Part shown: positions 46,173 to 55,835 of the stretch, in pieces | How positions within the stretch are numbered: the stretch's first letter is position 1 | Layout: each line of letters starts with the position of its first letter | Source of the DNA: Vibrio tubiashii ATCC 19109 | GTDB taxonomy: Bacteria > Pseudomonadota > Gammaproteobacteria > Enterobacterales > Vibrionaceae | DNA: 64,000 bases | NCBI RefSeq assembly: GCF_000772105.1 | Contig: NZ_CP009355.1 | Span: forward strand, 62,001 to 126,000 | Reading direction: 5' to 3' | Notes under the pieces: model-generated | Database searches by the model: none | Told to the model about the DNA's origin: nothing | What the model saw: the letters and a program-made list of their open reading frames with translations, nothing else | Translations under genes and position numbers: made by a program

Positions 46173-46706
46173 TCATCTGGCACTTTTAGTGTTTGAAAGC
46201 AGCTCGTTTAGCAAAGTATTGAGCTCGTGATGATACTGACCACCTAACATAGAGATGGGTACTCTAATCTTACCTTGGGCGTGAGTTAGGAAGACGACTC
46301 TACTGCTTCCCCCTTCGTTGGCATAGCTTTTTTCTTTTGCCTCTGTGACCGATGAAAGCTGACATTGTTTGGCTTTGCCTAAAATATGGCTAACCATCAG
46401 TCTTTGATCATTAAACATCAGTTGATAGCTTAAATGTTGAAGGGCAATAACGATCATTAGGCTCGTTAGAATCAGCATAAATAGAGCCATGTAGAGAGAA
46501 GCTGGTGGGTCAATGACAAGTTGGGTAAATAGAATAAGAGCAATCAGCATAGTGAACCAAGAAATGACCGCCCCAAAAAAAGATATTTGGACATCTTTCA
46601 TATCAGGGTAGCGCTTTCTCGTGCTCTCCTTGTGGCTCTTCAATACAGCAAAAAAGGCAAACATCAACAGGGGTATTGAAGCTCGAATGTATTCAATATC
46701 TTCCAT
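46173..46706 (-). CDS. Hypothetical membrane protein, 177 aa
   Basis: This protein has about three TM segments (residues 8-22, 45-67, 73-92) followed by a soluble C-terminal half (about 95-177) with beta-strand character resembling bacterial PH-like domains (AIVIALQHLSYQLMFNDQRL is the joint). No catalytic motif is visible. It is followed on the minus strand by the shared terminator and preceded by a small ORF 19 bp upstream. The function is unknown. Confidence 0.7.
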   Translation of the reverse strand: MEDIEYIRASIPLLMFAFFAVLKSHKESTRKRYPDMKDVQISFFGAVISWFTMLIALILFTQLVIDPPASLYMALFMLILTSLMIVIALQHLSYQLMFNDQRLMVSHILGKAKQCQLSSVTEAKEKSYANEGGSSRVVFLTHAQGKIRVPISMLGGQYHHELNTLLNELLSNTKSAR

Positions 46707-46725
46707 AAGTATTTCAGTGTGACGG

Positions 46726-46899
46726 CTATTTGCTGTCTAGTATACTTTCAATTCTTGGAGTATCGAGCTCTTCATAACGTAATTCATGTTCGTATTTTTG
46801 CTTTTCGTGCATCGCTTCAATTAGCTCACGATCTAACTTAGCAAAGTAGAGATCTTCTTCCGCTTTACCTCGCAAGCGAAGTTTTTCTGTAAAGTCCAT
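46726..46899 (-). CDS. Small coiled-coil-like protein, 57 aa
   Basis: This highly charged helical protein (MDFTEKLRLRGKAEEDLYFA..., EAMHEKQKYEHELRYEELD) has no membrane segment. ATG at 46899 has GAGGTG upstream; a GTG at 46908 is an alternative. It lies 19 bp ahead of the membrane protein gene, so the two probably form an operon. I recognise no functional family. Confidence 0.68.
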   Translation of the reverse strand: MDFTEKLRLRGKAEEDLYFAKLDRELIEAMHEKQKYEHELRYEELDTPRIESILDSK

Positions 46900-47027
46900 A
46901 GTAGCCACCTCATCAGATTGACCATCTAATTTAAGTATAGATAGCGAGGCCAGTCGTTGAGGTGATCCTTGTCGAAAGAGTTGTTAAAATGTGACTAGAT
47001 TTACAAATAATAAAAGGGTCATTTATC

Positions 47028-47068
47028 AACTAAACTTAAGGAGTAATTGATGTCGTTTGGAGGTAGCT
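47028..47068 (+). repeat. Duplicated leader, copy 1
   Basis: AACTAAACTTAAGG is 41 bp ahead of the ATG at 47069. The same 14-mer is 40 bp ahead of the ATG at 47437, followed in both by similar sequence and an AGG-rich ribosome-binding site. The gene and its leader were duplicated together. Confidence 0.75.
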
Positions 47069-47257
47069 ATGGACGTTCTAGTTCAGTTTGATAGGACCGG
47101 AAGCTATCAAGATAATCCGTGGGATCTGCCAGTTTCATACCAAAAAGGAGAGATCCACTCAGTGACTCCTCTTGCTGCGATTGTGTTGATTGATAGGCGC
47201 GAAGCTCATCTCTATTTTCATGAGCGAGATAAGCGGTTCTCCAGTTCTGAGAAATAA
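47069..47257 (+). CDS. Small protein of a tandem paralogue pair, copy 1
   Basis: This 62-aa protein starts MDVLVQFDRTGSYQDNPWDL and contains PVSYQKGEIHSVTPLAAIVL. It is clearly homologous to the protein encoded at 47437 (PWDxPVxYxKGE core, HLY near the C-terminus). GGAGG lies 5 nt before the ATG. No known domain or catalytic residue is apparent. It is soluble. Confidence 0.75.
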   Translation: MDVLVQFDRTGSYQDNPWDLPVSYQKGEIHSVTPLAAIVLIDRREAHLYFHERDKRFSSSEK

Positions 47258-47396
47258 TGCTTTAGCGGTAAGTTAAGTCCAAGCAATAGTAGAGGAAATT
47301 GCTGTTGTTGCACTTGGGCTTAAGGTTTTGCTCGTCTTGAAACTACTCGCTGGTACTGTTTAAAAAAACTCATTACTAATAAAAATCTCAATTACG

Positions 47397-47436
47397 AACT
47401 AAACTTAAGGGATGCTCGATGTGTTAGGAGGTAAGC
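47397..47436 (+). repeat. Duplicated leader, copy 2
   Basis: This is the second copy of the AACTAAACTTAAGG leader, with AGGAGG 5 nt before the ATG at 47437. Confidence 0.75.
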
Positions 47437-47631
47437 ATGGAGTTTCTTGTCCAGTTCGACGAAGAGGGTTTGTACCAAAACAACCCATGGGACATCCCAG
47501 TTCCCTATATGAAAGGGGAAGTGCGTGCACTTAATCCTCTTCTTGCTATGGTAATGATTGAAAGGAATCAAGCCCACCTGTACACCAACCTTAAAGATAA
47601 GCGACTGCCTATATCTGAAGGGGAAGAGTGA
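47437..47631 (+). CDS. Small protein of a tandem paralogue pair, copy 2
   Basis: This 64-aa paralogue of the protein at 47069 starts MEFLVQFDEEGLYQNNPWDI and contains PVPYMKGEVRALNPLLAMVM. Divergence between the copies is spread along the length, with the central PWD and KGE residues kept, which suggests selection on the protein. The function is unknown. Confidence 0.75.
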   Translation: MEFLVQFDEEGLYQNNPWDIPVPYMKGEVRALNPLLAMVMIERNQAHLYTNLKDKRLPISEGEE

Positions 47632-47644
47632 ACTAACCTTAATT

Positions 47645-47673
47645 GAGACGTAGTAGCTACCCTACTGCGTCTC
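47645..47673. terminator. Intrinsic terminator
   Basis: A 12-bp stem with one wobble (47645-47656 with 47662-47673) is followed by a T-run. It overlaps the stop codon of the convergent HAD gene. Confidence 0.85.
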
Positions 47674-48447
47674 TTTTTGTGCCAGTAGCTGTTTTGCAAA
47701 CTCGGCAAATCCATAACCACCCGGCTGAGTCATGACCAGAGAGGGTTTGTGTGTCAGCTTATGCCAATAGTGCTGGATGTTTTTCACTCCAACAGTCAAG
47801 GGCAAGGTTTCAAACATTTGTTGGTCATTAAGCGAATCACCGACATAGCAGCACTTGGTCAAAACATCTTGCTCAGTTAACCCTTTCGATTTTAAATACT
47901 CGAATGCACTGTTACGTTTTGAATGATTGCCGTACCAAGCGTTGATATGGATTGAACTCGCTGTCGCATGCGCGCCTAATTCGTGAATACGGGCGACTAT
48001 CTGCTCTACGATATTAGCGCTTAGTGGCTCTCGATTTTGGCCGATATCAATCGCGACTTCACACAGGCGATAGGCTTGGTCTAGGGTCAAGTTTACTTGT
48101 GGGTAATCTGCGAGAATATCTTCTACTTGCTGCTTTAGCTGGCTTTGTTGTTCACGCATCTTTTGCAGCGGTTCAGAACTGGTAAGAGAAATGCCTTTGG
48201 TGCTTTTTTCCAAAGTAAAAGCCCCATTCTCACCCAGTACTGCATCGACAGGCCAAAGCTGAGCAATATGATCGCACCAACCTGCACATGCTCCAGTCAC
48301 CGCGACAACTTTAATCCCCTGTTGCTGTAACTCTGAAAGCGCAATCAGTGTTTCCGGTGGCAGTTTGCCTTGCCACGTCAATGTGTCATCGACATCCGTC
48401 AAAACCCATTCGATAGACTTCCATTCCTTTGAAAGTAAGTTTTCCAT
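47662..48447 (-). CDS. HAD-IIB family phosphatase (mannosyl-3-phosphoglycerate phosphatase-like)
   Basis: This 261-aa protein has the HAD motif 1 LTDVDDTLT (about 16-24), motif 2 VVAVTGA and motif 4 VGDSLNDQQMF (about 210-220), and a C2-type cap in between (ending near HINAWYGNHSKRN). The family dephosphorylates sugar phosphates. The exact substrate is not evident. It is monocistronic. Confidence 0.83.
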   Translation of the reverse strand: MENLLSKEWKSIEWVLTDVDDTLTWQGKLPPETLIALSELQQQGIKVVAVTGACAGWCDHIAQLWPVDAVLGENGAFTLEKSTKGISLTSSEPLQKMREQQSQLKQQVEDILADYPQVNLTLDQAYRLCEVAIDIGQNREPLSANIVEQIVARIHELGAHATASSIHINAWYGNHSKRNSAFEYLKSKGLTEQDVLTKCCYVGDSLNDQQMFETLPLTVGVKNIQHYWHKLTHKPSLVMTQPGGYGFAEFAKQLLAQKETQ

Positions 48448-48667
48448 ATTGATTATCTAATGCTGTTTAAAGAACTGTTTATCTTATGAAAATTAACTCT
48501 GTATTTCAGTGAAGTTGCTTAGGTTAATGAGTAACCGATGAGAGATAAGATAATCCGTTTTTACCGATGTCGTAATTGGAAATGCTTGTTGTCATAATGG
48601 CAACGCGCCAAACGGTGGAGTATCGAATATTATCCTCGCAAACGATTACTATATAAGTGAGGTAGCT

Positions 48668-49861
48668 ATGTCCCGATTCCTTTTATGCGCATTTTCCTTT
48701 GTGCTTCTTTATCCTACGGCCATTGACCTCTATCTTGTTGGATTACCTCAAATCGCCGCCGATCTAGCCGCAACGCAGTCACAGCTTCATATGGCGTTTT
48801 CTATTTACTTGTCAGGTATGGCAATGACGATGCTGTTTGTTGGTCGCCTTGCTGACCGATTCGGACGTAAGCCTGTTGCTATTGTTGGTGCCATTGTTTT
48901 TGCTATTTCTTCCTGGCTCGGTGGCGCATCTCAAACCAGTGATGCTTTCCTGATGATGCGCTTTTTCCAAGGCGTTGGGGCAGGGTGTTGTTACGTGGTG
49001 GCCTTCGCTATTTTGCGCGACACGCTAGACGATCAAAAGCGCGCTAAAGTGCTTTCTATGTTGAACGGCATCACCTGCATGATCCCTGTTTTAGCACCTG
49101 TCATTGGACATTTGATCATGCTGAAATTTCCTTGGCCTGTCCTGTTTAGTGCGATGGCGGCAATGGGTGTTTTAGTCTGCTTGATTGCGACGTTTGTGTT
49201 GAAAGAAACCTTGTCAAAACAGTCAAATGACCTTGCTCACAGCGAAGAGTCAGGCTCTAACGAAACGCTGTGGGACCGTTATTTTCTCTCTAGGGTTTTG
49301 TTTACCTCTCTTGGTGTGACGGCAATTCTTACTTATGTAAATACCTCTCCAATGATTGTCATGGAGACACTGAACTTCAGCCGCGGTGAATACTCTACGG
49401 CAATGGCACTCTTGGCGATGGTGGGCATGTCGACTTCATTTTCAGCCCCCATTGCCCTGTCTTACTTTAAGCAAGGAACCTTGTTGCTAGGCTCACAAAT
49501 CATTACTTTGACGTCGGCTATCGTCATCCTCGCGGCTCACTTGAATGGCGATAGCTCGACGCTTTACATGCTAGGCTTTGGATTGGTTAGTATGGGGTTC
49601 TCTATGGGATTTGGCGTCGCGATGAGTCAAGCACTTAGCCCTTTTTCCAACAAAGCCGGTTTAGCCAGTTCGGTACTGGGTATTTCGCAAGTGTGTTGCT
49701 CCGCCCTGTATATCTGGTTTATGGCATGGGTTGGTGTATCTGCAGTAAATATGTTGCTAATTGCATTGGTTGCTGGTGGCGTTATCGGTATCGCTTTAAT
49801 ACTATTAGGGACAAATCAACAACGTAGCGATCTTCATGAAGAAATCACTTGCACGCCTTGA
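48668..49861 (+). CDS. mdtL: MdtL-like MFS multidrug efflux transporter
   Basis: This 397-aa, 12-TM DHA1 transporter closely follows E. coli MdtL along its length as I recall it. Examples are [19 protein letters not shown] near 100 and [18 protein letters not shown] near 140. MdtL gives chloramphenicol resistance when overexpressed. GAGG precedes the ATG. It overlaps the yidZ gene by 26 bp, the same pair as in E. coli. Confidence 0.93.
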   Translation: MSRFLLCAFSFVLLYPTAIDLYLVGLPQIAADLAATQSQLHMAFSIYLSGMAMTMLFVGRLADRFGRKPVAIVGAIVFAISSWLGGASQTSDAFLMMRFFQGVGAGCCYVVAFAILRDTLDDQKRAKVLSMLNGITCMIPVLAPVIGHLIMLKFPWPVLFSAMAAMGVLVCLIATFVLKETLSKQSNDLAHSEESGSNETLWDRYFLSRVLFTSLGVTAILTYVNTSPMIVMETLNFSRGEYSTAMALLAMVGMSTSFSAPIALSYFKQGTLLLGSQIITLTSAIVILAAHLNGDSSTLYMLGFGLVSMGFSMGFGVAMSQALSPFSNKAGLASSVLGISQVCCSALYIWFMAWVGVSAVNMLLIALVAGGVIGIALILLGTNQQRSDLHEEITCTP

Positions 49862-50789
49862 TCTGAATTTACTGCTCACTCTGCAATTGTTGCTACAAGA
49901 GCAGAGTGTGACCAAAACGGCAAAGAAGCTCAATGTCACGCCTTCAACGGTAAGTAAGGCATTGGGCAAGCTGCGTGATTGGTTTGATGATCCATTGTTC
50001 GTCAATACTCCGCAAGGTTTGAGACCAACACCACTGGCGAGTAGCATGGAAGAGAGCCTGTCTGACTGGCTACTTATTGGCAGCCAAATCGTCTCAAGGC
50101 GTGGTGATGAAGCACCAACAGGCGTGCGTTTTAATCTTGGGGTAGAGTCTCCGTTATCTTTGATCATGGTTGATGAATTGACTCAGCGCATTCATCAAAC
50201 TTACCCAGACTCCAAGATAAAATTTACCAACTGGGATTATGACTCTCTAGAAGCTATTGCCCGTGGTGATGTCGATATTGGTTTTACGGGGAGAGAGAGC
50301 CACCCTCGTTCAAAAGAGTCTCTTGAACTACTGCCTTACTACATCAATTTTGAAGTGCTATTTACTGACTTACCCTTAGTTTATCTACGTAAAGATCACC
50401 CAGCGCTTGAGCAGGAGTGGAACTTGGAGACGTTTCTCAGCTACCCACACATCAACGTGACGTGGGAGAAAAGTGAGAGTTGGGCTTTGGACGAAATACT
50501 GATAGAACTAGGGTTGAGCCGTAACGTCAACTTAACCATGTCGGGGTTTGAGCAGGCACTGTTTGTAGCTGAAAAAGCCGGCCATGAGATGATTACCACC
50601 GCCCCAAAATATTGTCAGAAATATTGCCAGCAACTCCACCCTGATCTGGTTGCCATGCCGATTCCATTAGATGATGAGCAGCAACAGAAACTTAAGATCC
50701 CATTCACTATGATCTGGCATAAGCGGAACAACCGTAATCCAAAGATAAAGTGGCTGCGAAATACATTGAAATCACTTTACGCTTACTAA
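49836..50789 (+). CDS. yidZ: LysR family regulator YidZ
   Basis: This 317-aa LysR-type protein starts [20 protein letters not shown], with HTH at about 5-62, and contains the YidZ-like [20 protein letters not shown] in the substrate-binding domain. E. coli yidZ is next to mdtL and has been linked to nitric-oxide tolerance. The 26-bp overlap with mdtL implies translational coupling. Confidence 0.92.
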   Translation: MKKSLARLDLNLLLTLQLLLQEQSVTKTAKKLNVTPSTVSKALGKLRDWFDDPLFVNTPQGLRPTPLASSMEESLSDWLLIGSQIVSRRGDEAPTGVRFNLGVESPLSLIMVDELTQRIHQTYPDSKIKFTNWDYDSLEAIARGDVDIGFTGRESHPRSKESLELLPYYINFEVLFTDLPLVYLRKDHPALEQEWNLETFLSYPHINVTWEKSESWALDEILIELGLSRNVNLTMSGFEQALFVAEKAGHEMITTAPKYCQKYCQQLHPDLVAMPIPLDDEQQQKLKIPFTMIWHKRNNRNPKIKWLRNTLKSLYAY

Positions 50790-50799
50790 CATCCCAACA

Positions 50800-51714
50800 T
50801 CAGTCTTTTAAGTTGGCGACAATGAAATCAACGCAGTTTTTTACTTTAGGAATTTGATACTTTGCTTGTGGATAGAGCACAAAGATATCTAGCTGATTGC
50901 TTTTTAAGCTTGATATCGGCGTTGTTATTGGAACCTCGATGAGTTCGTTCGTAGCAAGGTACTGCTGTGCCCACCAAGCCGGATAAAGTGCTAATCCATC
51001 TCCTGCTAATGCCGAAGAGATGAGAGCTTCACCACTGTTAGAGGTTAGGACTGGCTGAACATTCACTTCAACCCACATCTCATTGTCGCATACCCACCAA
51101 GAAAGCAACCCTTTAGGAGCACGGTATTGCAGCGTAGGGCATTGCTCAAGATCATTGACCGACAAGATGTCTCTACCAAACTGCTGCTGTAAACGCGCCA
51201 CTAAATCTGGCTTACCAATCAGTTTGAAGCTCGAGCTAGTAAGATGTTTAGCTACGACTCTTTCTTCTGGTATGTGGCCTGCACGAATAGCGATATCAAA
51301 ATTCTCTTTGGTAAATGAAATCGGATTATCTGAATACTGAACATCTAACACGATTGAAGGGTACTGTTGTCTAAACTGTTGTAGTACGGGCCACAGCACT
51401 TTTTCTCCGTAAGCGGTAGTCGCACTAATACGCAGCTTACCCTCCATCTCTCCATAGCGTTGCGAGATTAGCTCGTCTGCTTCATCGAGCTTTTTCAGCA
51501 CTTCCACAATCGACTCATAGTAAATACTGCCAAGCTCAGTCGTGGCGACATTGCGAGTTGAGCGTTTTACGAGCTCGACGCCGAGTTCATATTCCAGATC
51601 TTTGACTCGCCTTGATATAGACGAAGGAGGGACACCAAACTCCTCTGCGGCTAAGCTAAAGCTGCTTAACTCTGAGACACGTTTGAAATAACGTAAAGCA
51701 CGTATTTTGTCCAT
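50800..51714 (-). CDS. LysR family transcriptional regulator
   Basis: This 304-aa protein has a winged HTH at 1-60 (RYFKRVSELSSFSLAAEEFG) and a substrate-binding domain at about 88-300 of the CrgA/AphB-like branch. It is divergent from a short-chain dehydrogenase gene with 156 bp between starts, so it probably regulates it. It is convergent with yidZ, 10 bp apart. Confidence 0.9.
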   Translation of the reverse strand: MDKIRALRYFKRVSELSSFSLAAEEFGVPPSSISRRVKDLEYELGVELVKRSTRNVATTELGSIYYESIVEVLKKLDEADELISQRYGEMEGKLRISATTAYGEKVLWPVLQQFRQQYPSIVLDVQYSDNPISFTKENFDIAIRAGHIPEERVVAKHLTSSSFKLIGKPDLVARLQQQFGRDILSVNDLEQCPTLQYRAPKGLLSWWVCDNEMWVEVNVQPVLTSNSGEALISSALAGDGLALYPAWWAQQYLATNELIEVPITTPISSLKSNQLDIFVLYPQAKYQIPKVKNCVDFIVANLKD

Positions 51715-51870
51715 AATGGGCCTTTTTTTGGCATCATAAACGTAAAAATTTAACCTATATTTGCTTTTTTGACAAAAATGATTTGCAGGGAGGCTTCTGT
51801 TTAAGAGGGTGTTTTGAGATTAATCTTGTTTTATCGCAATCACAGAAGCATGAAACAAATGGAGATAAGT

Positions 51871-52563
51871 ATGAAGATTGTTGTTATTGGCGCAACAGGT
51901 ACGATTGGTTCGGCACTAGTTCAGTTGCTTGAACAGCACCAGCCTGATTCTGAAGTTGTTACTATTGGCCGAGGTAATCGACCGAATCATAGCCTAGATT
52001 ACATTGCTGATTTTGAAGATATGGCGACACTAAAATCAGTGTTTGAACAAATAGGTTATGTCGATGCGATCGTGAATTTCGCGGGTACTGCTTCTATCGG
52101 CTCTATTTTTGGTAGTAAGGCAATGGATAAAGACGCATTTAATGTGGGTCTTCAATCTAAGTTACTTGGACAAATAGAGTTAGCCCAGACAGGCCTCGAA
52201 TACCTAAACCCACGCGGCAGCATTGTGTTAACCAGTGGTGAAACCAGTTCCGTTCCGCTAAAAGGGATGACGGCAGCGAGTATGGTCAACGCGGCTGTGG
52301 ATGCATTTGTGCGAGGTGCTGCTATAGAGCTAACCGATGGGAAGCGTATTAACAGTATCAGCCCAGGTATGATCAAACAGACACTTGAACAGATCCCAGG
52401 TATTAGCACTGAAGGCGGTATTGATGTAGAGGACGTTGCACATGCCTATCTAAATGCGGTTCAAGATGAAACACTGAATGGGCAGTCAATCGTCGTCACT
52501 ACTAAAGATAATGTAACCGCGCTAAAAACCTTTGAGGCTGTGCTAGCGAATATGGCGAGTTGA
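51871..52563 (+). CDS. Short-chain dehydrogenase/reductase
   Basis: This 230-aa protein has the Rossmann start VVIGATGTIGSALVQLLEQH (glycine-rich, about 4-23). The catalytic region differs from the classical YxxxK: TSGETSSVPLKGMTAASMVNAA has no Tyr in the usual place. The same change is seen in a small family of YxxxK-less reductases. GGAGA precedes the ATG at 51871; a longer frame from 51814 is unsupported. It is divergent from the LysR gene. Confidence 0.8.
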   Translation: MKIVVIGATGTIGSALVQLLEQHQPDSEVVTIGRGNRPNHSLDYIADFEDMATLKSVFEQIGYVDAIVNFAGTASIGSIFGSKAMDKDAFNVGLQSKLLGQIELAQTGLEYLNPRGSIVLTSGETSSVPLKGMTAASMVNAAVDAFVRGAAIELTDGKRINSISPGMIKQTLEQIPGISTEGGIDVEDVAHAYLNAVQDETLNGQSIVVTTKDNVTALKTFEAVLANMAS

Positions 52564-52632
52564 TAAGGAAGCCTTATTGCGACTGAGGTATATTGAACGT
52601 CGCAGTAAGCTATCAACACGAGTACTTAAACT

Positions 52633-52950
52633 ATGAATAACCTATTCGCGCAATTGCCATCAACTTTAGATGAGGAGCAATTTGAAGATATCGTTAAGGG
52701 TAAGGATGTACGTATTGAACGAATCCTCTCTCATGGTCAAAGCTCACCGGAGTCTGGTTGGTATGATCAAGATGAGAGCGAGTGGGTGATAGTTCTGTCT
52801 GGGTTTGGTGTGATTGAGTTTGAAGATGGTCGTATCGTTAAGCTTGAGCAGGGCGATCATGTCAATATCCCTGCACACTGCAAACATAAAGTGAAGCAGA
52901 CCGCTCAAGACGAGATAACGGTCTGGCTAGCGGTTTTCTACAAAGGCTAA
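52633..52950 (+). CDS. Cupin domain protein
   Basis: This 105-aa single-domain cupin has ESEWVIVLSGFGVIEFEDG (cupin 1) and GDHVNIPAHCKHKVKQT (cupin 2, metal His/Glu). It is cytoplasmic with an unknown ligand. It lies 69 bp after the dehydrogenase on the same strand, and its stop overlaps that of the convergent HD gene by 4 bp. Confidence 0.83.
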   Translation: MNNLFAQLPSTLDEEQFEDIVKGKDVRIERILSHGQSSPESGWYDQDESEWVIVLSGFGVIEFEDGRIVKLEQGDHVNIPAHCKHKVKQTAQDEITVWLAVFYKG

Positions 52951-53621
52951 ATTTCACTCGCGAGTTGGGCTAAATACGTGCGCATGTACTGAGTTCTGAT
53001 TCTTGCCTCGGTTTTAGCCGCGTCAGTGTTCATCATCTGCTCAAGTTTAAACAGCTTGTTGTAGAAGTGATCGACGGTGTAGTTTTTATCATCATACTCT
53101 CGATTCTCACAAAATGGATCGTCTGAACTGTATAAGCTTGCGCCAAAGTTAGTACTTACTTGTAGGCAGCGAGCAATCCCTACCGCTCCCAAGGCATCAA
53201 GGCGATCTGCATCTTGTACAATTTGCGCTTCTAGTGTTTGCGGTGTGATATTTGCGCTGTAACTGTGTGCGACAATCGCATGATGAATGGCATCTAAATA
53301 TTGAGCTGGGTAGCGGATGGAAGTAAGGAATTCGATTGCTTTGTCGGCTGCGACCACAGAGCTCTTACTGCGCTCGGGATGGTTCTTAGCGAAGGTGAAA
53401 CAATCATGCAGATAAGCGGCGGGTAGCACCACCTCTAGCTTCGCATTTTCTTGCGCACATAGGTTGCGCGCAGTTTTGACGACTCGTTTAACGTGATTGA
53501 TGTCGTGCGCGGGATCTTGAATCATCTCTTTTTCAATAAACTCAAACATGGCTTGAGTGTACTTTTCTACAGTTTCCAAGCGAGCTCCTACAATAACGGT
53601 TTGATTTCTAAAGCTTAACAT
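52947..53621 (-). CDS. HD domain phosphohydrolase (YedJ-like)
   Basis: This 224-aa protein has the HD metal motif HDINHVKRVV (about 39-48), AAYLHDCF (HD, about 68) and QDADRLDALGA. These are the landmarks of small HD hydrolases like YedJ. Known members act on nucleotides or other phosphates. The substrate is unknown. It is monocistronic and tail-to-tail with the cupin gene. Confidence 0.83.
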   Translation of the reverse strand: MLSFRNQTVIVGARLETVEKYTQAMFEFIEKEMIQDPAHDINHVKRVVKTARNLCAQENAKLEVVLPAAYLHDCFTFAKNHPERSKSSVVAADKAIEFLTSIRYPAQYLDAIHHAIVAHSYSANITPQTLEAQIVQDADRLDALGAVGIARCLQVSTNFGASLYSSDDPFCENREYDDKNYTVDHFYNKLFKLEQMMNTDAAKTEARIRTQYMRTYLAQLASEI

Positions 53622-53725
53622 AGTGATTGTCCCATACTGTCATTTCAATGTTCGAGCTTCTTGACCCGTCTATTGGTGCCACCTTTAAGCTAGATTCTTC
53701 GCGGTTAATTTCGAGGCATTGAATC

Positions 53726-54649
53726 TTGCATACTCTCCAAAAATTCAGAGGCAATACCCAGCCATTTATTCGCAGGCTAGACCAATTACCTCCAGTGTGG
53801 AAAGGGATTCCTTTAGCGTTATGTTCAACAGCAATGTTTACTCTGGTCGGTGTTATTGTTCGAGTGCTAAGCGATACCATTGACGTGTTTCAAATACTGT
53901 TTTTCCGACAACTGGTGTTTATTACCTTGTTGATGCCAGCCATGGTTCGTAGCGTAGACATTTTGCTTAAACCTAAACGAGTTAAGCTTCACGCGTTACG
54001 TATTCTAGGAGCGTTTATTGCTCTTTACTTTGGATTTGTCACCGTAAGTAATATTCCTTTAGCCGACGCCACCGCAATTGGCTTTACTCAAGTCCTGTTT
54101 GTTGCGTGTATCTCTAGGCTTTGTTTGTCAGAGTGCATTACTGCTACGCGCTTATTCACCATCATTGCGGGGTTTATCGGTGTGATGATGGTGGTTCAGC
54201 CACAGTTCCAACAAGGTTCTCTGCAATATACCGGAGCAGGCTTACTGGCTGCAATGGGGGCTGCTGTAGCTGTTATCTGCGTGCGAAAAGTGTCACAAGA
54301 AGAGCCGAGAATTACGCTACTTGGTTATCAGGCGCTGTTTGTAGGAGTGATGGCTTTGTTACCAAGCATAGCAGCTTGGCAGTGGCCGAGTTGGTCAGAG
54401 TTAGGTCTACTGCTATGTGTTGGTGTGCTTTCATCTGTGGCGCAGTGGATTGGTGTAACGGCGTATAAATATGGGGAAGCAAACGTTATTGCCAATGTCG
54501 AGTATGGAAAGATCATTTACTCTGTAGCTCTTGGGTACGGGTTGTTTAGCGAAGTTCCCAATGAGCTTGCGATACTTGGCTTACTCGTGATTGTTGCTAG
54601 CGCCGCTTTGCCGATTGTGTATCATCACTTAAAGCAGCCCAAGCTGTAG
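53726..54649 (+). CDS. EamA/DMT family permease
   Basis: This protein of about 307 aa has ten TM segments and two EamA repeats, starting LPPVWKGIPLALCSTAMFTL. It resembles members that export small metabolites or riboflavin. The start is TTG at 53726 with a GAGG 9 nt upstream. A later GTG (53794) is possible, since the first 20 residues are not membrane-like. Confidence 0.78.
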   Translation: MHTLQKFRGNTQPFIRRLDQLPPVWKGIPLALCSTAMFTLVGVIVRVLSDTIDVFQILFFRQLVFITLLMPAMVRSVDILLKPKRVKLHALRILGAFIALYFGFVTVSNIPLADATAIGFTQVLFVACISRLCLSECITATRLFTIIAGFIGVMMVVQPQFQQGSLQYTGAGLLAAMGAAVAVICVRKVSQEEPRITLLGYQALFVGVMALLPSIAAWQWPSWSELGLLLCVGVLSSVAQWIGVTAYKYGEANVIANVEYGKIIYSVALGYGLFSEVPNELAILGLLVIVASAALPIVYHHLKQPKL

Positions 54650-54723
54650 GTGGTGGTTGAAAGATTAGATATGACGATCACTAACAGATAAAATACGGCG
54701 TTTAAGTGATTTGTGAGAAAGAA

Positions 54724-54945
54724 ATGCGTCAGTTTTTACAAGATAAAATCATTGCTGTTTGCCAGAAGAAGATTGCCCAGAAGGGAGAAGGCGTAGGCGT
54801 GTCATTTTATGCCTTTTTTGCCAACAAGAATGACGACCCAGAGCTGTTAATGGAAGCGGCCACATGGTGGATACAAACTCATAAGCTGGACCATTTCGAG
54901 AAAGCGACCAAAATCATCGCATTGGTACAATCTGAATCTGAGTAA
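54724..54945 (+). CDS. DUF6500-like small protein
   Basis: This 73-aa protein starts MRQFLQDKIIAVCQKKIAQK and contains GVGVSFYAFFANKNDDPELL. I believe it is the DUF6500 family, of unknown function, but the assignment is from memory. GAGAAAG precedes the ATG at 54724. It lies 86 bp ahead of a SPOUT methyltransferase. Confidence 0.7.
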   Translation: MRQFLQDKIIAVCQKKIAQKGEGVGVSFYAFFANKNDDPELLMEAATWWIQTHKLDHFEKATKIIALVQSESE

Positions 54946-55031
54946 TCTTGGTTGACCTCTTTAGCTCAACAAGGCTTTACTCTATAATTGCCGCGCTTTT
55001 ATCTGGGTTAGCCCATCATTGTGGAAAAATT

Positions 55032-55766
55032 ATGATTTCAAAAAACCAACTTAAACTACTTCGAGCTCTTGGCCAAAAGAAGCAGCGTAAAGCGCATGGT
55101 CTGTTTTTGGTGCAAGGAGAGAAGAACGTTCTTGAGTTGGCGAATAGCGCGCTAACGGTAAAGCAGGTGTTCGCTACACCTGAGTTTCTTGCTGATTATC
55201 ACACTGAGCTAAGTGGATTCGAGTGCATCGAAGCATCACTTGATGAGCTAACGAAAGCGAGCACTTTAGTCAGTAACAATGCGGCGATTGCGGTTGTTGA
55301 AATCCCAACTGTCGAGACACCAAAAGCGCAAGGCTTGATGATTGCGCTAGATGGCGTGTCTGATCCAGGTAACCTAGGGACTATTATTCGTGTTGCAGAC
55401 TGGTACGGTATTAAACACATAGTCGCAAGTACAGATTGTGCTGACCCATACAACCCAAAAACCATCAGTGCCACGATGGGCAGCTTTGGTCGTGTGACGG
55501 TTAGCCAGCTTGACCTGCCAAGCTACCTAGAGCAATCAAACCTACCTGTCTATGGTGCTTTCCTCGAAGGTGAAAGCGTGCACAAAACAGAGTTTGCTGC
55601 AGAAGGGATTTTATTGATGGGCAGCGAATCTCACGGCATTCGCGAGCAAGCCGCTAAGTTTGTTACCGATAAGATTACCATTCCTGCTTTTGGTGGTGCG
55701 GAGTCACTTAACGTAGCGATGGCAACAGGCATCATTATAGATAACTTGCGTCGCCAGCACGGCTAA
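55032..55766 (+). CDS. TrmH/SpoU-type RNA methyltransferase
   Basis: This 244-aa protein has an N-terminal substrate-binding domain (about 1-95) and a SPOUT knot domain with ALDGVSDPGNLGTIIRVADW (motif 1), MGSESHGI (motif 2) and AFGGAESLNVAMATGI (motif 3). It methylates a ribose 2'-OH in rRNA or tRNA. The ATG at 55032 is chosen; the longer frame from 54948 reads through a non-homologous leader. The target nucleotide is not known. Confidence 0.88.
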   Translation: MISKNQLKLLRALGQKKQRKAHGLFLVQGEKNVLELANSALTVKQVFATPEFLADYHTELSGFECIEASLDELTKASTLVSNNAAIAVVEIPTVETPKAQGLMIALDGVSDPGNLGTIIRVADWYGIKHIVASTDCADPYNPKTISATMGSFGRVTVSQLDLPSYLEQSNLPVYGAFLEGESVHKTEFAAEGILLMGSESHGIREQAAKFVTDKITIPAFGGAESLNVAMATGIIIDNLRRQHG

Positions 55767-55793
55767 GCGCAGGATTGCTTCACTTTGCTAGAA

Positions 55794-55835
55794 AACTAAA
55801 GTTGCCTGCTTATTCAAAGTGAGTCAACTTTAGTT
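55794..55835. repeat. Inverted repeat, possible terminator
   Basis: Arms AACTAAAGTTG (55794-55804) and CAACTTTAGTT (55825-55835) are perfectly complementary, 28 bp after the methyltransferase stop. CACTTTG/CAAAGTG words around them add pairing. Confidence 0.6.
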
